DNA of 64,000 bases from positions 62,001-126,000 of the forward strand of contig JABHZQ010000004.1 in NCBI GenBank assembly GCA_018656555.1, read 5' to 3'. The stretch is from an archaeon. Lineage in GTDB: Archaea; Nanobdellota; Nanobdellia; SCGC-AAA011-G17; GW2011-AR17. The notes under the pieces were generated by a model. The model did no database searches and was not told the origin of the DNA. It saw only the letters and a program-made list of their open reading frames with translations. This document shows, piece after piece, positions 26,046-34,676 of the stretch; the first letter of the stretch is position 1; each line of letters begins with the position of its first letter. A program made the translations under genes and the position numbers.

Positions 26046-26898
26046 CTTTCAAAAATCTCCTTTCATTTTTGTACCCTGCTCCTCTCCATAGTTCTCTAGC
26101 TCCATCTCTACATTTACCACATAAAGAGTAAACTTCATTTCCTTCATTTTCCATAGCTCTCATAACACACCTGGTCCATTCCTCATAACCATCAACTTGA
26201 TATTCTTCATGATGTCCTATTCCAAGCATATGACCTACTTCATGTCTTGCTAATGCTTTAATCTCATCCAAAGGTCTTCCATTTTTAACTCTCTTCATAG
26301 TTTCTTCAGAAACATCCATAAATGCTGTACCACTTGCATAGTGTCCTTGACCATGAGTCGAACGACCATAAGGAGTATCCTCGCAACCACCAATTGCATA
26401 TTCTGGAATAACAACAATACCTCCAGTTACAGTTGGTTTATTAGCTAAGAATATAATTCCAGGACTTGAAGCTTTATCTTTCCCTATAATTAGTTCTTTT
26501 CTAAGTTTATGAAAAACACTCTCCATCTGAAGCACAGGAATATCATCAAATGAACTAACAGCATTACCTTTATACTCTTCAACAGCAAGTTCTAAATCCA
26601 AACCAATTTCATCAATAATACTTTGAGTTCCTTCCAAAGCAGCCTGCAAATACTCATCAGAAATTCCAGGCATATGAAAAAATCTAATCGGACCTTCTAA
26701 AAACCAGTCAGAAGTTAAAATTCCATTAGTAGAATGCTTTGAATTTCCAGTTTGAGACAAAAACTCATGCATTTGCCAATCTAAGGGTGTAGGAAAATGC
26801 CTAGCTCTCATCATATCAAAAAGTCTCTGTTCTAAAGCTTCCATAGCCTCATTTCCACCCTCCTCATAAATTTCAACAATTCTTTCTACAGTTTTCAT
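26038..26898 (-). CDS. Metzincin-type zinc peptidase, archaemetzincin-like
   Basis: A 286-aa protein with the extended zinc motif ALARHEVGHMLGIGHHEEY (HExxHxxGxxH). Downstream are C-V-M and a C-G-K-C pair. Archaemetzincins have HExxHxxGxxxC, then CxM, then CxxC, where the Cys bind a second zinc; here the first of those Cys is replaced by His, and the spacing between CxM and CxxC is shorter than usual. No signal peptide is seen. It lies in a tight operon between a HAD gene and the M15-like gene. Confidence 0.7.
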   Translation of the reverse strand: MKTVERIVEIYEEGGNEAMEALEQRLFDMMRARHFPTPLDWQMHEFLSQTGNSKHSTNGILTSDWFLEGPIRFFHMPGISDEYLQAALEGTQSIIDEIGLDLELAVEEYKGNAVSSFDDIPVLQMESVFHKLRKELIIGKDKASSPGIIFLANKPTVTGGIVVIPEYAIGGCEDTPYGRSTHGQGHYASGTAFMDVSEETMKRVKNGRPLDEIKALARHEVGHMLGIGHHEEYQVDGYEEWTRCVMRAMENEGNEVYSLCGKCRDGARELWRGAGYKNERRFLKDE

Positions 26899-26899
26899 T

Positions 26900-27520
26900 T
26901 TAAATCAACAACTCCGTTAAGGAATCAAAATCTCCATTTTCTACAGTATGATTTGGAACAACTTTACCATCATCAATAAGTCGTTGTTTATTTCTAGCGA
27001 TATATATTGTATCCATTCCAACACCATTAGCTCCATCAATATCTTTCCAATCATCACCAATCATCACACATTCTTCAGGTGCAAAACCACAAGCTTCTAA
27101 AGCTCTTTCATACATGTAGGTCTTAGGTTTTTGTGTTTGCATAACAGTTAAATCAAAAACATCATCTGGTACTTCATCAAATCTTGTCATCAAAGGGTGA
27201 TCAGAATCATCCACAACTTTTTGAGCTTCACCATATGAAGTAAAAACTAAATCTGGATTAACATATTTAGCTAAATCCATCAAATCTAATTTGCCTTTTT
27301 GTAGATCCTCTCTACCATTAGTTATAATCCCTTGTCTTGCTTTAGGAATACTAGCCATTAATTCAACTAATCTATAATGGGGTCTTAAGAAATCAGGCAT
27401 TTCATCTGGCATCCAGTCTGTCTTATGCATTCTATTCCAAATAGGAACTTCATCATCCCTAATAGGTTGCATTCCATATAGAGTACCATCAATATCCCAA
27501 AATACAGCTTTATATTTCAT
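26900..27520 (-). CDS. HAD-superfamily hydrolase
   Basis: A 206-aa HAD phosphatase-like protein. Motif I is AVFWDIDGTLYG, the motif II region is GIITNGR, and motif IV is CVMIGDDWKDIDGANGVGMDTIYI, so the catalytic set is complete. The start at 27520 is chosen since a GTTTATAAAC box sits about 25 nt upstream; longer in-frame starts overlap that box. First gene of the unit ending with the isochorismatase. Substrate unknown. Confidence 0.85.
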   Translation of the reverse strand: MKYKAVFWDIDGTLYGMQPIRDDEVPIWNRMHKTDWMPDEMPDFLRPHYRLVELMASIPKARQGIITNGREDLQKGKLDLMDLAKYVNPDLVFTSYGEAQKVVDDSDHPLMTRFDEVPDDVFDLTVMQTQKPKTYMYERALEACGFAPEECVMIGDDWKDIDGANGVGMDTIYIARNKQRLIDDGKVVPNHTVENGDFDSLTELLI

Positions 27521-27540
27521 ACTATTATAGTCCATTTTCA

Positions 27541-27573
27541 GGTTTATAAACCTTTCGGTTTTGTTACTACTAG
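27541..27573 (-). promoter_or_regulatory. Divergent promoter with TTACTACTAG element
   Basis: On the minus strand GAAAGGTTTATAAACC forms a BRE-TATA pair for the HAD gene; just upstream is CTAGTAGTAAC (plus-strand TTACTACTAG at 27564-27573). On the plus strand a second TATA box (ATTTATAAAC, about 27595-27603) serves the gene at 27624. The arrangement repeats that at 6226-6259. Confidence 0.5.
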
Positions 27574-27623
27574 TTAAAGACAACAAAAGAAACATTTATA
27601 AACAAACAAACTACTCAAAAACC

Positions 27624-28358
27624 ATGGAAGAACACAGTGTAATAAGACCTAGATTTCCTGAATTATCAAAAAAACCAGGAACCCAACATAGATATTTCTC
27701 ACCTGGCTCACCACAATTATCCAGAGATAAAATAACTAAACTATTACTAAACCAAAATTTATGGCAATTTCCAAGTATTGTACTACCTGCAATCTTATTC
27801 AGAGAAGGAATAAGAAGACAGCTTTTCAATGGACAAACAACAATTCCATTAGGTCATAAATTAAGTATTGATTCAAGAATAAGAGAATTTAAGGAACTCA
27901 TAGCTCCTCTTCTTGAAGCAATTGGATGCCCATATGATTTTACTGCAAAAGTTTGGCAAATGGAAAGATCTCAATATCGTTTAGAAACAAGTCTTTATGC
28001 AGGAAGATCTAAATTCTCAAATAAAGATATGAAGAGATTTGGTAATGAGATGCATTTTCCAACTTGCTGCATTAGACAGTATGAAAAAAATTTTAGTGCA
28101 GGTACACCTCCTAGTCTACAATTTGATTCAAGATTAAGATATTTTCCAGAAGAAAGTCTACAAGCAATGACTGAATTAGCCTATTTATTACATGTTCCTT
28201 GTTCACCCTTTTGTCAAGATACATTTACTCAAATAAGAGGATATCACGACCTAACAAGAAGATTATACCCTGCAGTTGCAGAAAAATTTGAACCTATAAT
28301 TTTAGAAAGTATAACTGATTCAGTCTATCCTAAAAGCTCCCCAGAGCTAGAACAATGA
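27624..28358 (+). CDS. DUF483-like protein with CC/PCS-C motifs
   Basis: A 244-aa soluble protein. The start at 27624 is about 24 nt after a TTTATAAAC box. Residues in HFPTCCIRQYEKNF and LLHVPCSPFCQDT give a CC ... PCxxxC pattern like that of the archaeal DUF483 family, where an adjacent Cys pair precedes an H-x-P-C-S segment. Function unknown; the Cys could bind metal. The 3' end overlaps the next convergent gene by 29 nt. Confidence 0.55.
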   Translation: MEEHSVIRPRFPELSKKPGTQHRYFSPGSPQLSRDKITKLLLNQNLWQFPSIVLPAILFREGIRRQLFNGQTTIPLGHKLSIDSRIREFKELIAPLLEAIGCPYDFTAKVWQMERSQYRLETSLYAGRSKFSNKDMKRFGNEMHFPTCCIRQYEKNFSAGTPPSLQFDSRLRYFPEESLQAMTELAYLLHVPCSPFCQDTFTQIRGYHDLTRRLYPAVAEKFEPIILESITDSVYPKSSPELEQ

Positions 28359-28707
28359 TTCCAGCAATAATCACAAAGATACTAGTCCATCTTTTCCAAG
28401 AGACATGTTCTTTAAAGTAAAACTTTGAGAATAAAGCTACAAAAAAGTAATTAGAGCTAATTGCAGGATAGGCAAAACTCAAATCTATCTGAGTAAGTAT
28501 AATTATCCAGTTAATCAAACTCAAACCATAGAGAATACCACCAATCCAAACATTCCAATTCCAAAAAAACATTTTCTTAATAAGAGTAATAAAACCTTCC
28601 TCACCCAATTTTCCAATATTGGCACTCATCATACCTTTTTTCAACATGATTTGTGCAACTACACCAATAACAACATTCACAAATAGGATTAATATAAAGA
28701 TTAACAT
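28330..28707 (-). CDS. Small EamA/SMR-like transporter subunit
   Basis: A 125-aa four-helix membrane protein with the half-EamA pattern: GVVAQIMLKKGM in helix 1 and the helix-3 motif TQIDLSFAYPAISSNYFFVALFSKFYFKEHVSW. It lies 1 nt after a second gene of the same size and pattern, so the two probably form a heteromeric transporter, as ArnE/ArnF-type or paired SMR proteins do. Substrate unknown. Confidence 0.75.
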   Translation of the reverse strand: MLIFILILFVNVVIGVVAQIMLKKGMMSANIGKLGEEGFITLIKKMFFWNWNVWIGGILYGLSLINWIIILTQIDLSFAYPAISSNYFFVALFSKFYFKEHVSWKRWTSIFVIIAGIIVLALGSF

Positions 28708-28708
28708 T

Positions 28709-29086
28709 TTATGTATTTGATAACATAATCACCCCCGCAGCTATAATGACCAAACCAACAATCTTAACAGCCCCTAAAGCTTCACCAAAAAACAGCCAAG
28801 CAAAAACTGAAACAATAACATAACCAAAACTTAAAATTGGATAAGCATAACTCAGATTAGTCTTAGACAGAGCCAATAACCAAGTAAAAGCAGAAGAAAC
28901 CATAAATAATATACCTAAAAGAATCATTGGAGTTTGTAATATTGATATAAAATTACTTACAAATAAAGCACTACTCCACTCTACAACCCCTAGACTATTA
29001 ATTCCATACTTTAAAGTTAATTGTCCAATATCAACAAGTAAAACTGAGATTAAAATTAATCCAAGATTCCTCCACTTCTTTCTCAT
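28709..29086 (-). CDS. Small EamA/SMR-like transporter subunit
   Basis: A 125-aa four-helix membrane protein with LLVDIGQLTLKYGINSLG in helix 1 and SKTNLSYAYPILSFGYVIVSVFAWLFFGEALG in the second half. The start at 29086 (MRKKW) is about 25 nt after a CTATATAAAC box. Paired with the next gene of identical size. Confidence 0.75.
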   Translation of the reverse strand: MRKKWRNLGLILISVLLVDIGQLTLKYGINSLGVVEWSSALFVSNFISILQTPMILLGILFMVSSAFTWLLALSKTNLSYAYPILSFGYVIVSVFAWLFFGEALGAVKIVGLVIIAAGVIMLSNT

Positions 29087-29139
29087 AAGAATAAAGTCTG
29101 ACAAAATGTTTATATAGTTTTTGAATATATAAATACATA

Positions 29140-29976
29140 ATGTTGCATGAAACCCACAGGAAAATAAAGAGGTTAAAGATTCAGGGTGCAGAGAACATAT
29201 CTACAGCAGGAATTCTAGCTCTAGAATATGTAATTAAGAAATCTCATTCATTTACAGAGATTGAAAACGCAACAAAAAAGCTTATTTCTGCAAGACCCAC
29301 CGAACCCCAATTGGAAAATTACCTTTATTATATTACTAAATTTAGAAAAGAACACACTCAAATAGAGACTTTAAAGGAAATAAAGAGACTATTAAAAGAA
29401 AAAAAAGAAGCCCATAAAAAAATTATGGAACATGGCAAAAAATTAATAGAAAAAAATGATATTGTATTCACTCACTGCCATTCATCTAATGTTATTGGAG
29501 TTCTAAAGAAATGTAAGAAGATAAAAGTTTACAACACCGAGACAAGACCAAGATATCAAGGAAGAAAAACCGCAAAGGAATTAGCAAAAGCAAGAATACC
29601 AGTAACTCATTTTATTGATTCAGCAGCAAGAATTGCTATAAAAGAATCAGATATTGTATTACTTGGGGCAGATTCCATAACTTACAACAAAGTTTACAAC
29701 AAAATTGGATCTGAATTAATGGCTCTAACTGCAAAGAATTACAAAGTTCCGGTTTACATCTGTGCATCACTCTGGAAGTTCAATCCTCATAGAGAAACAA
29801 TTGAAGAAAGACCAATTAAAGAAGTATGGAAAAATCCTCCAAAAGGAGTCAAAGTTAAGAATTACGCTTTTGAAAAGATTAATTTCTCTTTAATCAAAGG
29901 AATAGTCTGTGAAGAAGGAATTCTAAAACCTAAGAAATTTGTAAAAAAAGCAAGAAAATTATTGAATGTCCTTTAA
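29140..29976 (+). CDS. Ribose-1,5-bisphosphate isomerase / eIF2B-alpha-like protein
   Basis: A 278-aa member of the eIF2B-alpha/R15P isomerase family. Visible features are IQGAENISTAG, the Cys/His segment VFTHCHSSNVIGVL, TETRPRYQGRKTA, and VLLGADSITYN, with C and D at the positions used in catalysis by the Thermococcus isomerase. In the archaeal AMP pathway it makes ribulose-1,5-bisphosphate for RuBisCO, which is encoded at 36222-37493. AMP phosphorylase is not in the window. Slightly short for the family. Confidence 0.82.
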   Translation: MLHETHRKIKRLKIQGAENISTAGILALEYVIKKSHSFTEIENATKKLISARPTEPQLENYLYYITKFRKEHTQIETLKEIKRLLKEKKEAHKKIMEHGKKLIEKNDIVFTHCHSSNVIGVLKKCKKIKVYNTETRPRYQGRKTAKELAKARIPVTHFIDSAARIAIKESDIVLLGADSITYNKVYNKIGSELMALTAKNYKVPVYICASLWKFNPHRETIEERPIKEVWKNPPKGVKVKNYAFEKINFSLIKGIVCEEGILKPKKFVKKARKLLNVL

Positions 29977-30429
29977 TTCTTTATACACATGAATACCATA
30001 ATCATAAAGAAAGTTCTCTAATTGAGTTGTAAACAAATGATGCTTATCCTTTGTAAGGACATCACTCTGAGTCTGAATTGCAGCTGCCATTAATACTGCA
30101 TCAGAAGTATCGGCAATATTCTTCAGTAAACCATGATCAACCGCTTGAACAAAATCCTTTTCCTGCATCCAAGCCCCTGGACTTACAGGAACCTCAACAA
30201 TAACAAAGTCAGTATCTTTAATGAATTTCCTTATACCTCTCTTCAAATGACCTAATCTATGTTCTACCCTCAACAATTCTTCAACATTAAAGCTAGTAAC
30301 TCCCAAATTATTAATCTTTACCTTCTTATTTCTAGAAACACAATCAATAATAAAACAAGTATCCAATAGAACCAATCCAGATACTTCCCTCCAAGAAACT
30401 CTTTTTTTATTATCAAACAATTCTTTCAT
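29959..30429 (-). CDS. PIN-domain protein
   Basis: A 156-aa PIN-fold protein. Acidic residues typical of the metal site occur in VLLDTCFIIDCV, FNVEELLRVEH, IADTSDAVLMAAAI and VLTKDKHHL. The ATG at 30429 is preferred to an upstream TTG because a TATA-like box lies about 26 nt before it. A VapC-like toxin is possible, but no antitoxin gene is adjacent, so an RNA-processing nuclease is equally possible. Confidence 0.75.
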   Translation of the reverse strand: MKELFDNKKRVSWREVSGLVLLDTCFIIDCVSRNKKVKINNLGVTSFNVEELLRVEHRLGHLKRGIRKFIKDTDFVIVEVPVSPGAWMQEKDFVQAVDHGLLKNIADTSDAVLMAAAIQTQSDVLTKDKHHLFTTQLENFLYDYGIHVYKELKDIQ

Positions 30430-30491
30430 ATTTAATAACAAATCTTTTACATATAAAAACCTTTTTAAATTCCCAACCTCACTAAACTAAT

Positions 30492-31130
30492 ATGAGAGAG
30501 TTGATTTGCTTTGATATGGATAACACTCTAGTTAAATCTAACAAAGTACATATTGCAGCTTTTCAAGGAGCTTTCAAGAAAAACCACTTAAGAAAAGTTT
30601 CTAATAAAAAATTAATAGAGGTATTTGGTCTTACTGGTATAACTTTAGTAAAAAGGCTCTATCCTGAACTAACTGAAGAGCAAGTTAAAAAAATAGTTAA
30701 AGATCATGATGATATTGTTGTTAAAAAAACCTACAAATATGCAAAAGCAATTCCTGGTGCAGTTAAAGCACTAAAAGAAATAAAAAAACATTATGATATT
30801 GCAATTCTTACTAACTGTAAACATAAAGAGATAAGACCCATTCTAAAAGGTGCTGGTATTAACAGAAGATTATTCAACCTAGTAATAGGTAATGATGATG
30901 TAAAACATGCAAAACCCTGTCCTGATGAAATATTCAAAGCTCAAAAACTTCTACATGAAAAAGCAAAGTATATGATAGGAGATTCTATTTATGATATACA
31001 AGCAGCAAAAAAAGCAAAAGTAAAAGGTATTGCAGTATTAACTGGAGATCACTCAAGAAAGTTATTAAAAAAACAAAAACCATTTATGATTCTAAATTCA
31101 GTAAAAGGTTTACCTAGAAAATTATTATAA
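30492..31130 (+). CDS. HAD-superfamily phosphatase, phosphoglycolate phosphatase-like
   Basis: A 212-aa HAD enzyme with motif I LICFDMDNTLVKS, a helical cap (about residues 18-80), motif II IAILTNCKHKE, a Lys in DVKHAKPCPDEIF (motif III) and motif IV YMIGDSIYDIQAAKKAKV. This is the beta-phosphoglucomutase/Gph layout. A role in clearing phosphoglycolate would fit RuBisCO 5 kb away, but the link is inference. Confidence 0.85.
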   Translation: MRELICFDMDNTLVKSNKVHIAAFQGAFKKNHLRKVSNKKLIEVFGLTGITLVKRLYPELTEEQVKKIVKDHDDIVVKKTYKYAKAIPGAVKALKEIKKHYDIAILTNCKHKEIRPILKGAGINRRLFNLVIGNDDVKHAKPCPDEIFKAQKLLHEKAKYMIGDSIYDIQAAKKAKVKGIAVLTGDHSRKLLKKQKPFMILNSVKGLPRKLL

Positions 31131-31838
31131 TCTATATCTTCTTAAATTTCTTCTAACTCTTCTAAAGTCTTTAACAGATTCAGCAGTATAAGGAAATTCA
31201 GGGTTTGGATTTACATTTAGATTAATTCCAAAAATTTTATCACCCTCATTTTCATTAAATCCTGTAAAAACAAAACCTGTCCTATAAGGAAATCTAGATA
31301 TCCATCTCTTTCCTGTAGAAACTTTAAAACAACTTAAACTTGCATTAAACATATCTCCTTCAAACTTAACTAAAGTTCCAAGTGGGTAGTTCATTCTTCT
31401 AACAAACTCAGTTGTAGGTATTTCATTTAAATTCTCTTTAATTTCTATTCCAGAATTATGTGCAAAATCAATTTTTCCACTTACTTTGTAAGGTCTATCC
31501 TCTGAAAGAATAGAAAATAAGTCATAAGCAGCACCTATAAATCTTGTAAATGTAAGTTCCCTAGCAAATCCCAGAGTCATGGGCACATAGTGTATGGTAT
31601 TTCTAAACATGGGTTCTACTTGATCATAATATTGGCTAACATCGGTCACTCTTTCAACCAAGCCTTCAAATCTTTCTTGAGATGCAACAACCTCTCGCAT
31701 AGATTCAACAACAGCTAATAAAGTTTCATCAGGAACACCTTGCATATCTAATAGAACTCTAAGCTCATCCAATCCTCTTGCATCAAGATTTGTACTAACC
31801 AATGCACTTGTTTTATCAACTAATTGTGGGACACTCAT
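31125..31838 (-). CDS. Hypothetical protein, 237 aa
   Basis: No family recognised. The N-terminal 90 residues look helical (LDELRVLLDMQGVPDETLLAVVESMREVV); the rest looks beta-rich and aromatic (GKRWISRFPYRTGFVFTGFNENEG), ending in an Arg-rich tail (FRRVRRNLRRYRL). It directly follows the 160-aa orphan with no spacer, so the two are one operon. Arg-rich orphan class. Confidence 0.6.
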   Translation of the reverse strand: MSVPQLVDKTSALVSTNLDARGLDELRVLLDMQGVPDETLLAVVESMREVVASQERFEGLVERVTDVSQYYDQVEPMFRNTIHYVPMTLGFARELTFTRFIGAAYDLFSILSEDRPYKVSGKIDFAHNSGIEIKENLNEIPTTEFVRRMNYPLGTLVKFEGDMFNASLSCFKVSTGKRWISRFPYRTGFVFTGFNENEGDKIFGINLNVNPNPEFPYTAESVKDFRRVRRNLRRYRL

Positions 31839-32321
31839 CTAAACAACTACTCCTCTATTCAAAAAATAATCTCTGTGATAATGTTCTCCTTCCCAATCAG
31901 CTTCATCTCTTATCACAATTTCTTCTACAACATCCTCAGCAAATCTTCTTATTCTTTTTTTTGCACTATCTGCACCATCATGAGCTAACCAAATAGCATG
32001 ATTTCTGTGTGTATTTTCCGCAAGTTCAGCATCTAAAGCCAAACTTAACATTCTATAAAGATTATCTGGTAAACCACTTTTTACAGCTGTTTGAACAGTA
32101 ATAAAAGCATCAACAATAGCATATAACTCTTCAATAGAATAAGTTGGATTTGCAAAATGTTCTTCTCTTGCAGCTAATAACTCTTCTCTAGTTTCATCAC
32201 CAGTTAATCTATCTAATGGACCTTCTTTACAAAGACCATCAACTAATCTCTGTCTTAAATCTTCACGAACCACCCTTGGAAGTTTTTCAAAACTTTTGTA
32301 TCTCATCTCTAGTTCATCCAA
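31839..32321 (-). CDS. Hypothetical protein, 160 aa
   Basis: No family recognised. It appears fully helical and strongly charged (RLTGDETREELLAAREEHF), with Arg well above Lys. It overlaps the 69-aa gene upstream by 13 nt and abuts the 237-aa gene downstream, giving a three-gene orphan operon from 32518 to 31125. Confidence 0.6.
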   Translation of the reverse strand: MDELEMRYKSFEKLPRVVREDLRQRLVDGLCKEGPLDRLTGDETREELLAAREEHFANPTYSIEELYAIVDAFITVQTAVKSGLPDNLYRMLSLALDAELAENTHRNHAIWLAHDGADSAKKRIRRFAEDVVEEIVIRDEADWEGEHYHRDYFLNRGVVV

Positions 32322-32518
32322 AGTAATTCATTCTTATTATCTTCTTTCCACTCTACAAATCTTTTTTTAATATGTATAATTTCTATTTTATCAAGATTAA
32401 GACCTTTTTTTCTTTTAATATTGGTAAAAGTTTTAGTCTTCTCAGTAGAATTTAAAAATACTCGATGTAAAAACTGGTATTCTTCTGGTTTAAACAGGTA
32501 GGGGTTTCTTCTTGGCAT
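32309..32518 (-). CDS. Hypothetical basic protein, 69 aa
   Basis: A 69-aa basic protein (PRRNPYLFKPEEYQFLHRVF) with a Lys-rich middle. No family recognised. First gene of the orphan operon; its end overlaps the following ATG by 13 nt. A small nucleic-acid-binding role is possible but unsupported. Confidence 0.5.
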   Translation of the reverse strand: MPRRNPYLFKPEEYQFLHRVFLNSTEKTKTFTNIKRKKGLNLDKIEIIHIKKRFVEWKEDNKNELLWMN

Positions 32519-32632
32519 TTTGCACTTCCTACCACCTCTTGTTACTATTTCTAAGAGACGAAGTCCTTTATAAAGTTTTCGTATTTGTACTTATTATAAA
32601 ACTTTATAAACCATTTAAAAATCATCCAAAAT

Positions 32633-33220
32633 ATGACATTAGAAGGTATTGATCCAATATATGTATCAGAAGGGTTTAGATTTATTCCAACAGTAGTAGG
32701 ATTCATTTATGGTGGATTTATGGGTATAATCAGAGGTGTAGAATTTGATGAACAACATGGATATAAAAATGATGTAATCCATCTGGTATATGAAGAAAAC
32801 CAAGAACCTGCAAGGAAACTTCTAAAAAAATCAGAAAAACAATCAAGAAGAATGGCACCTCTATTTACTGGAGGTTTAGTAGCAGCTATTGGTACCTTTG
32901 CAGGTGGTTCAATAGAAGAAATATTATCCTCTACTTTTGCTGCTGGAATTGCTGGAAGCGGAGGATTCGAAATAGGAAAAAGGGTTCATACCAGGTATAG
33001 AAGAACAAATGAAATTACTCCTAAAGAAAGGAGAACATTAGAAACTCTATATGATCAAGCAGTAGCTGCTTATGTAACTGAAAATAGAGAATCCATATCA
33101 AGAACAAGAATAAAAGCTTTAAACTTCCAATACAAACTTCTTGCAGAAAAATCAGGTCCATCAACCTTAAGATTTGTAGAAACACAAGTAGAAAGACTTA
33201 ATGCTTACGAATCACCATAA
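32633..33220 (+). CDS. Hypothetical protein with Gly-rich hydrophobic segments, 195 aa
   Basis: No family recognised. Two Gly-rich apolar stretches (VVGFIYGGFMGIIRG near residue 22 and PLFTGGLVAAIGTFAGGS near residue 81, continuing to AAGIAGSGGFEIG) resemble glycine-zipper membrane hairpins. The C-terminal 75 residues are a charged helix. It could be a membrane-associated lineage-specific protein. The ATG is about 25 nt after an ACTTTATAAACC box. Confidence 0.55.
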   Translation: MTLEGIDPIYVSEGFRFIPTVVGFIYGGFMGIIRGVEFDEQHGYKNDVIHLVYEENQEPARKLLKKSEKQSRRMAPLFTGGLVAAIGTFAGGSIEEILSSTFAAGIAGSGGFEIGKRVHTRYRRTNEITPKERRTLETLYDQAVAAYVTENRESISRTRIKALNFQYKLLAEKSGPSTLRFVETQVERLNAYESP

Positions 33221-33252
33221 AGCTTTTAAACCATATTATTCTAATATCAATA

Positions 33253-33591
33253 ATGGAGAGGATTGTGTTGGGGTTAACTGAGTCTGTATTAATTAATGGC
33301 CAAGAATATAGGGCAAAAATAGACACAGGTGCCAGAGGAAATTCTATCTGTAAAACAATAGTAGATAAGTTAAGTCTACCCTATACCAAAAAGAAGATCT
33401 GGGTAAAATCATCTAATGGCAAACAATTAAGACAGGTAGTAAGAGCAGGAATAACCTTACAAAAAAAATCTTTTTACACTTCATTCAATGTCACAGATCG
33501 GTCACATTTAAAATTTCCAATATTAATTGGAGTACAAACACTAAAGAAAGGATTTTTAGTAGATCCTTCATTAAATGAGATAAACTATTAA
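33253..33591 (+). CDS. RimK-associated retropepsin-like aspartic protease
   Basis: A 112-aa single-domain aspartic protease of the RimB/DUF785 (COG4067) type. The active-site motif is YRAKIDTGARGNSIC (D-T-G), with a C-terminal FPILIGVQTLKKGFLVDPS segment as in the family. Proteins of this family sit beside RimK-like ligases and are reported to cut their poly-glutamate products. The gene ends 1 nt before the RimK-like gene. Confidence 0.85.
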   Translation: MERIVLGLTESVLINGQEYRAKIDTGARGNSICKTIVDKLSLPYTKKKIWVKSSNGKQLRQVVRAGITLQKKSFYTSFNVTDRSHLKFPILIGVQTLKKGFLVDPSLNEINY

Positions 33592-33592
33592 A

Positions 33593-34675
33593 ATGAAATT
33601 AGGGTTAATAAGTTTGGGGGCAACATCAGGAAAATGGATCCTAGATAAAGCTGAAAAGTATTTTGATGAAGTAGAGGATATTAATTTAAAACAAATTAGC
33701 ATAAATATGACTAATGCTGGAAAAAGAGTTTTCTATAAAAATAAACCACTACAACATTACCACTGTATCTATCAAAGGGGTTCTTTTAGATATGAACTTT
33801 TAAGAAAAGCAATAGCAGACATTGTATACAAGGATTGCTACACTCCATTAAACCCAGAGTCATACTCTAATTGTCATAACAAGTTCTTAACAGCTTTAGC
33901 ATTAAAAAATGAAAATGTGCCAGTGCCAGAAACACATTTTGCAGCAACTTCAGATATAGCAAGAGAAATCTTAAAGGACATTAAATATCCCATAATCCTA
34001 AAAGTTCCAAAAGGAACACAAGGAAAAGGAGTTCTATTTGCAGATTCATACTCATCAGCAAAAACACTATTAGATGCATTAGATGCTTTCAATCAAAAAT
34101 ACTTAATACAAGAGTTCATAGATTCAGAAGGAACTGACATAAGAGCTATTGTTGTAGGAGATAAGGTTGTAGCTTCAATGAGAAGGATAGCAAAGAAAGG
34201 TGAGATGAGAGCTAACATCCATCAAGGGGGTCATGGAGAACCAGTAATACTTGATGAAAGAACAAAACAAACAGCGATCAAAGCAGCAAAAGCAGTTGGA
34301 GCTGAAATTTGTGGTGTAGATATTCTTGAAGGAACAAGAAATGTAGTTCTAGAAGTAAACTCAAGCCCAGGTATTAAGGGAATTACAGAAGCAACTGGAA
34401 TTGATGTTGCAGATAAAATAGCAAAATACCTTTATGACAGAACAGTAGAGTTCACAAAGGAAAAAGAAAACAAAGGATTTAGTGGTATAATGAGTGAAAT
34501 AGAAATATCTAATGAATTTGTATCAGCTTTATCAGTAAAATTAGGCATAATCAAACTTCCTGAAATAGTTACAAAGTTAACTGGCTTTAGAGATGAGGAC
34601 GAAGTTCTCATTAAAGGAGAAAAAGGAAAGATTGAAATAGTCAAAAGTGACTTTAAAAAAAAGGGAGGTAGGTAA
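33593..34675 (+). CDS. RimK-family ATP-grasp ligase with C-terminal extension
   Basis: A 360-aa ATP-grasp peptide ligase. Core features are YPIILKVPKGTQGKGVLFADS, YLIQEFIDSEGTDIRAIVVGDKVVASMRRIAKKGEMRANIHQGG, and GVDILEGTRNVVLEVNSSPGIKGI. Family members add Glu or similar amino acids to protein C-termini, cofactors or LysW-type carriers. Residues from about 285 form an extension beyond usual RimK (MSEIEISNEFVSALSVKLGI and a beta-rich end) that might bind the acceptor. Middle gene of the protease-ligase-Cys microprotein unit. Confidence 0.88.
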   Translation: MKLGLISLGATSGKWILDKAEKYFDEVEDINLKQISINMTNAGKRVFYKNKPLQHYHCIYQRGSFRYELLRKAIADIVYKDCYTPLNPESYSNCHNKFLTALALKNENVPVPETHFAATSDIAREILKDIKYPIILKVPKGTQGKGVLFADSYSSAKTLLDALDAFNQKYLIQEFIDSEGTDIRAIVVGDKVVASMRRIAKKGEMRANIHQGGHGEPVILDERTKQTAIKAAKAVGAEICGVDILEGTRNVVLEVNSSPGIKGITEATGIDVADKIAKYLYDRTVEFTKEKENKGFSGIMSEIEISNEFVSALSVKLGIIKLPEIVTKLTGFRDEDEVLIKGEKGKIEIVKSDFKKKGGR

Positions 34676-34676
34676 G

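Noticed and set aside
29959-30429. PIN protein as the toxin of a VapBC pair
   Set aside because: No small antitoxin-like gene lies next to it on the same strand; the upstream and downstream genes are a HAD protein and the isomerase.
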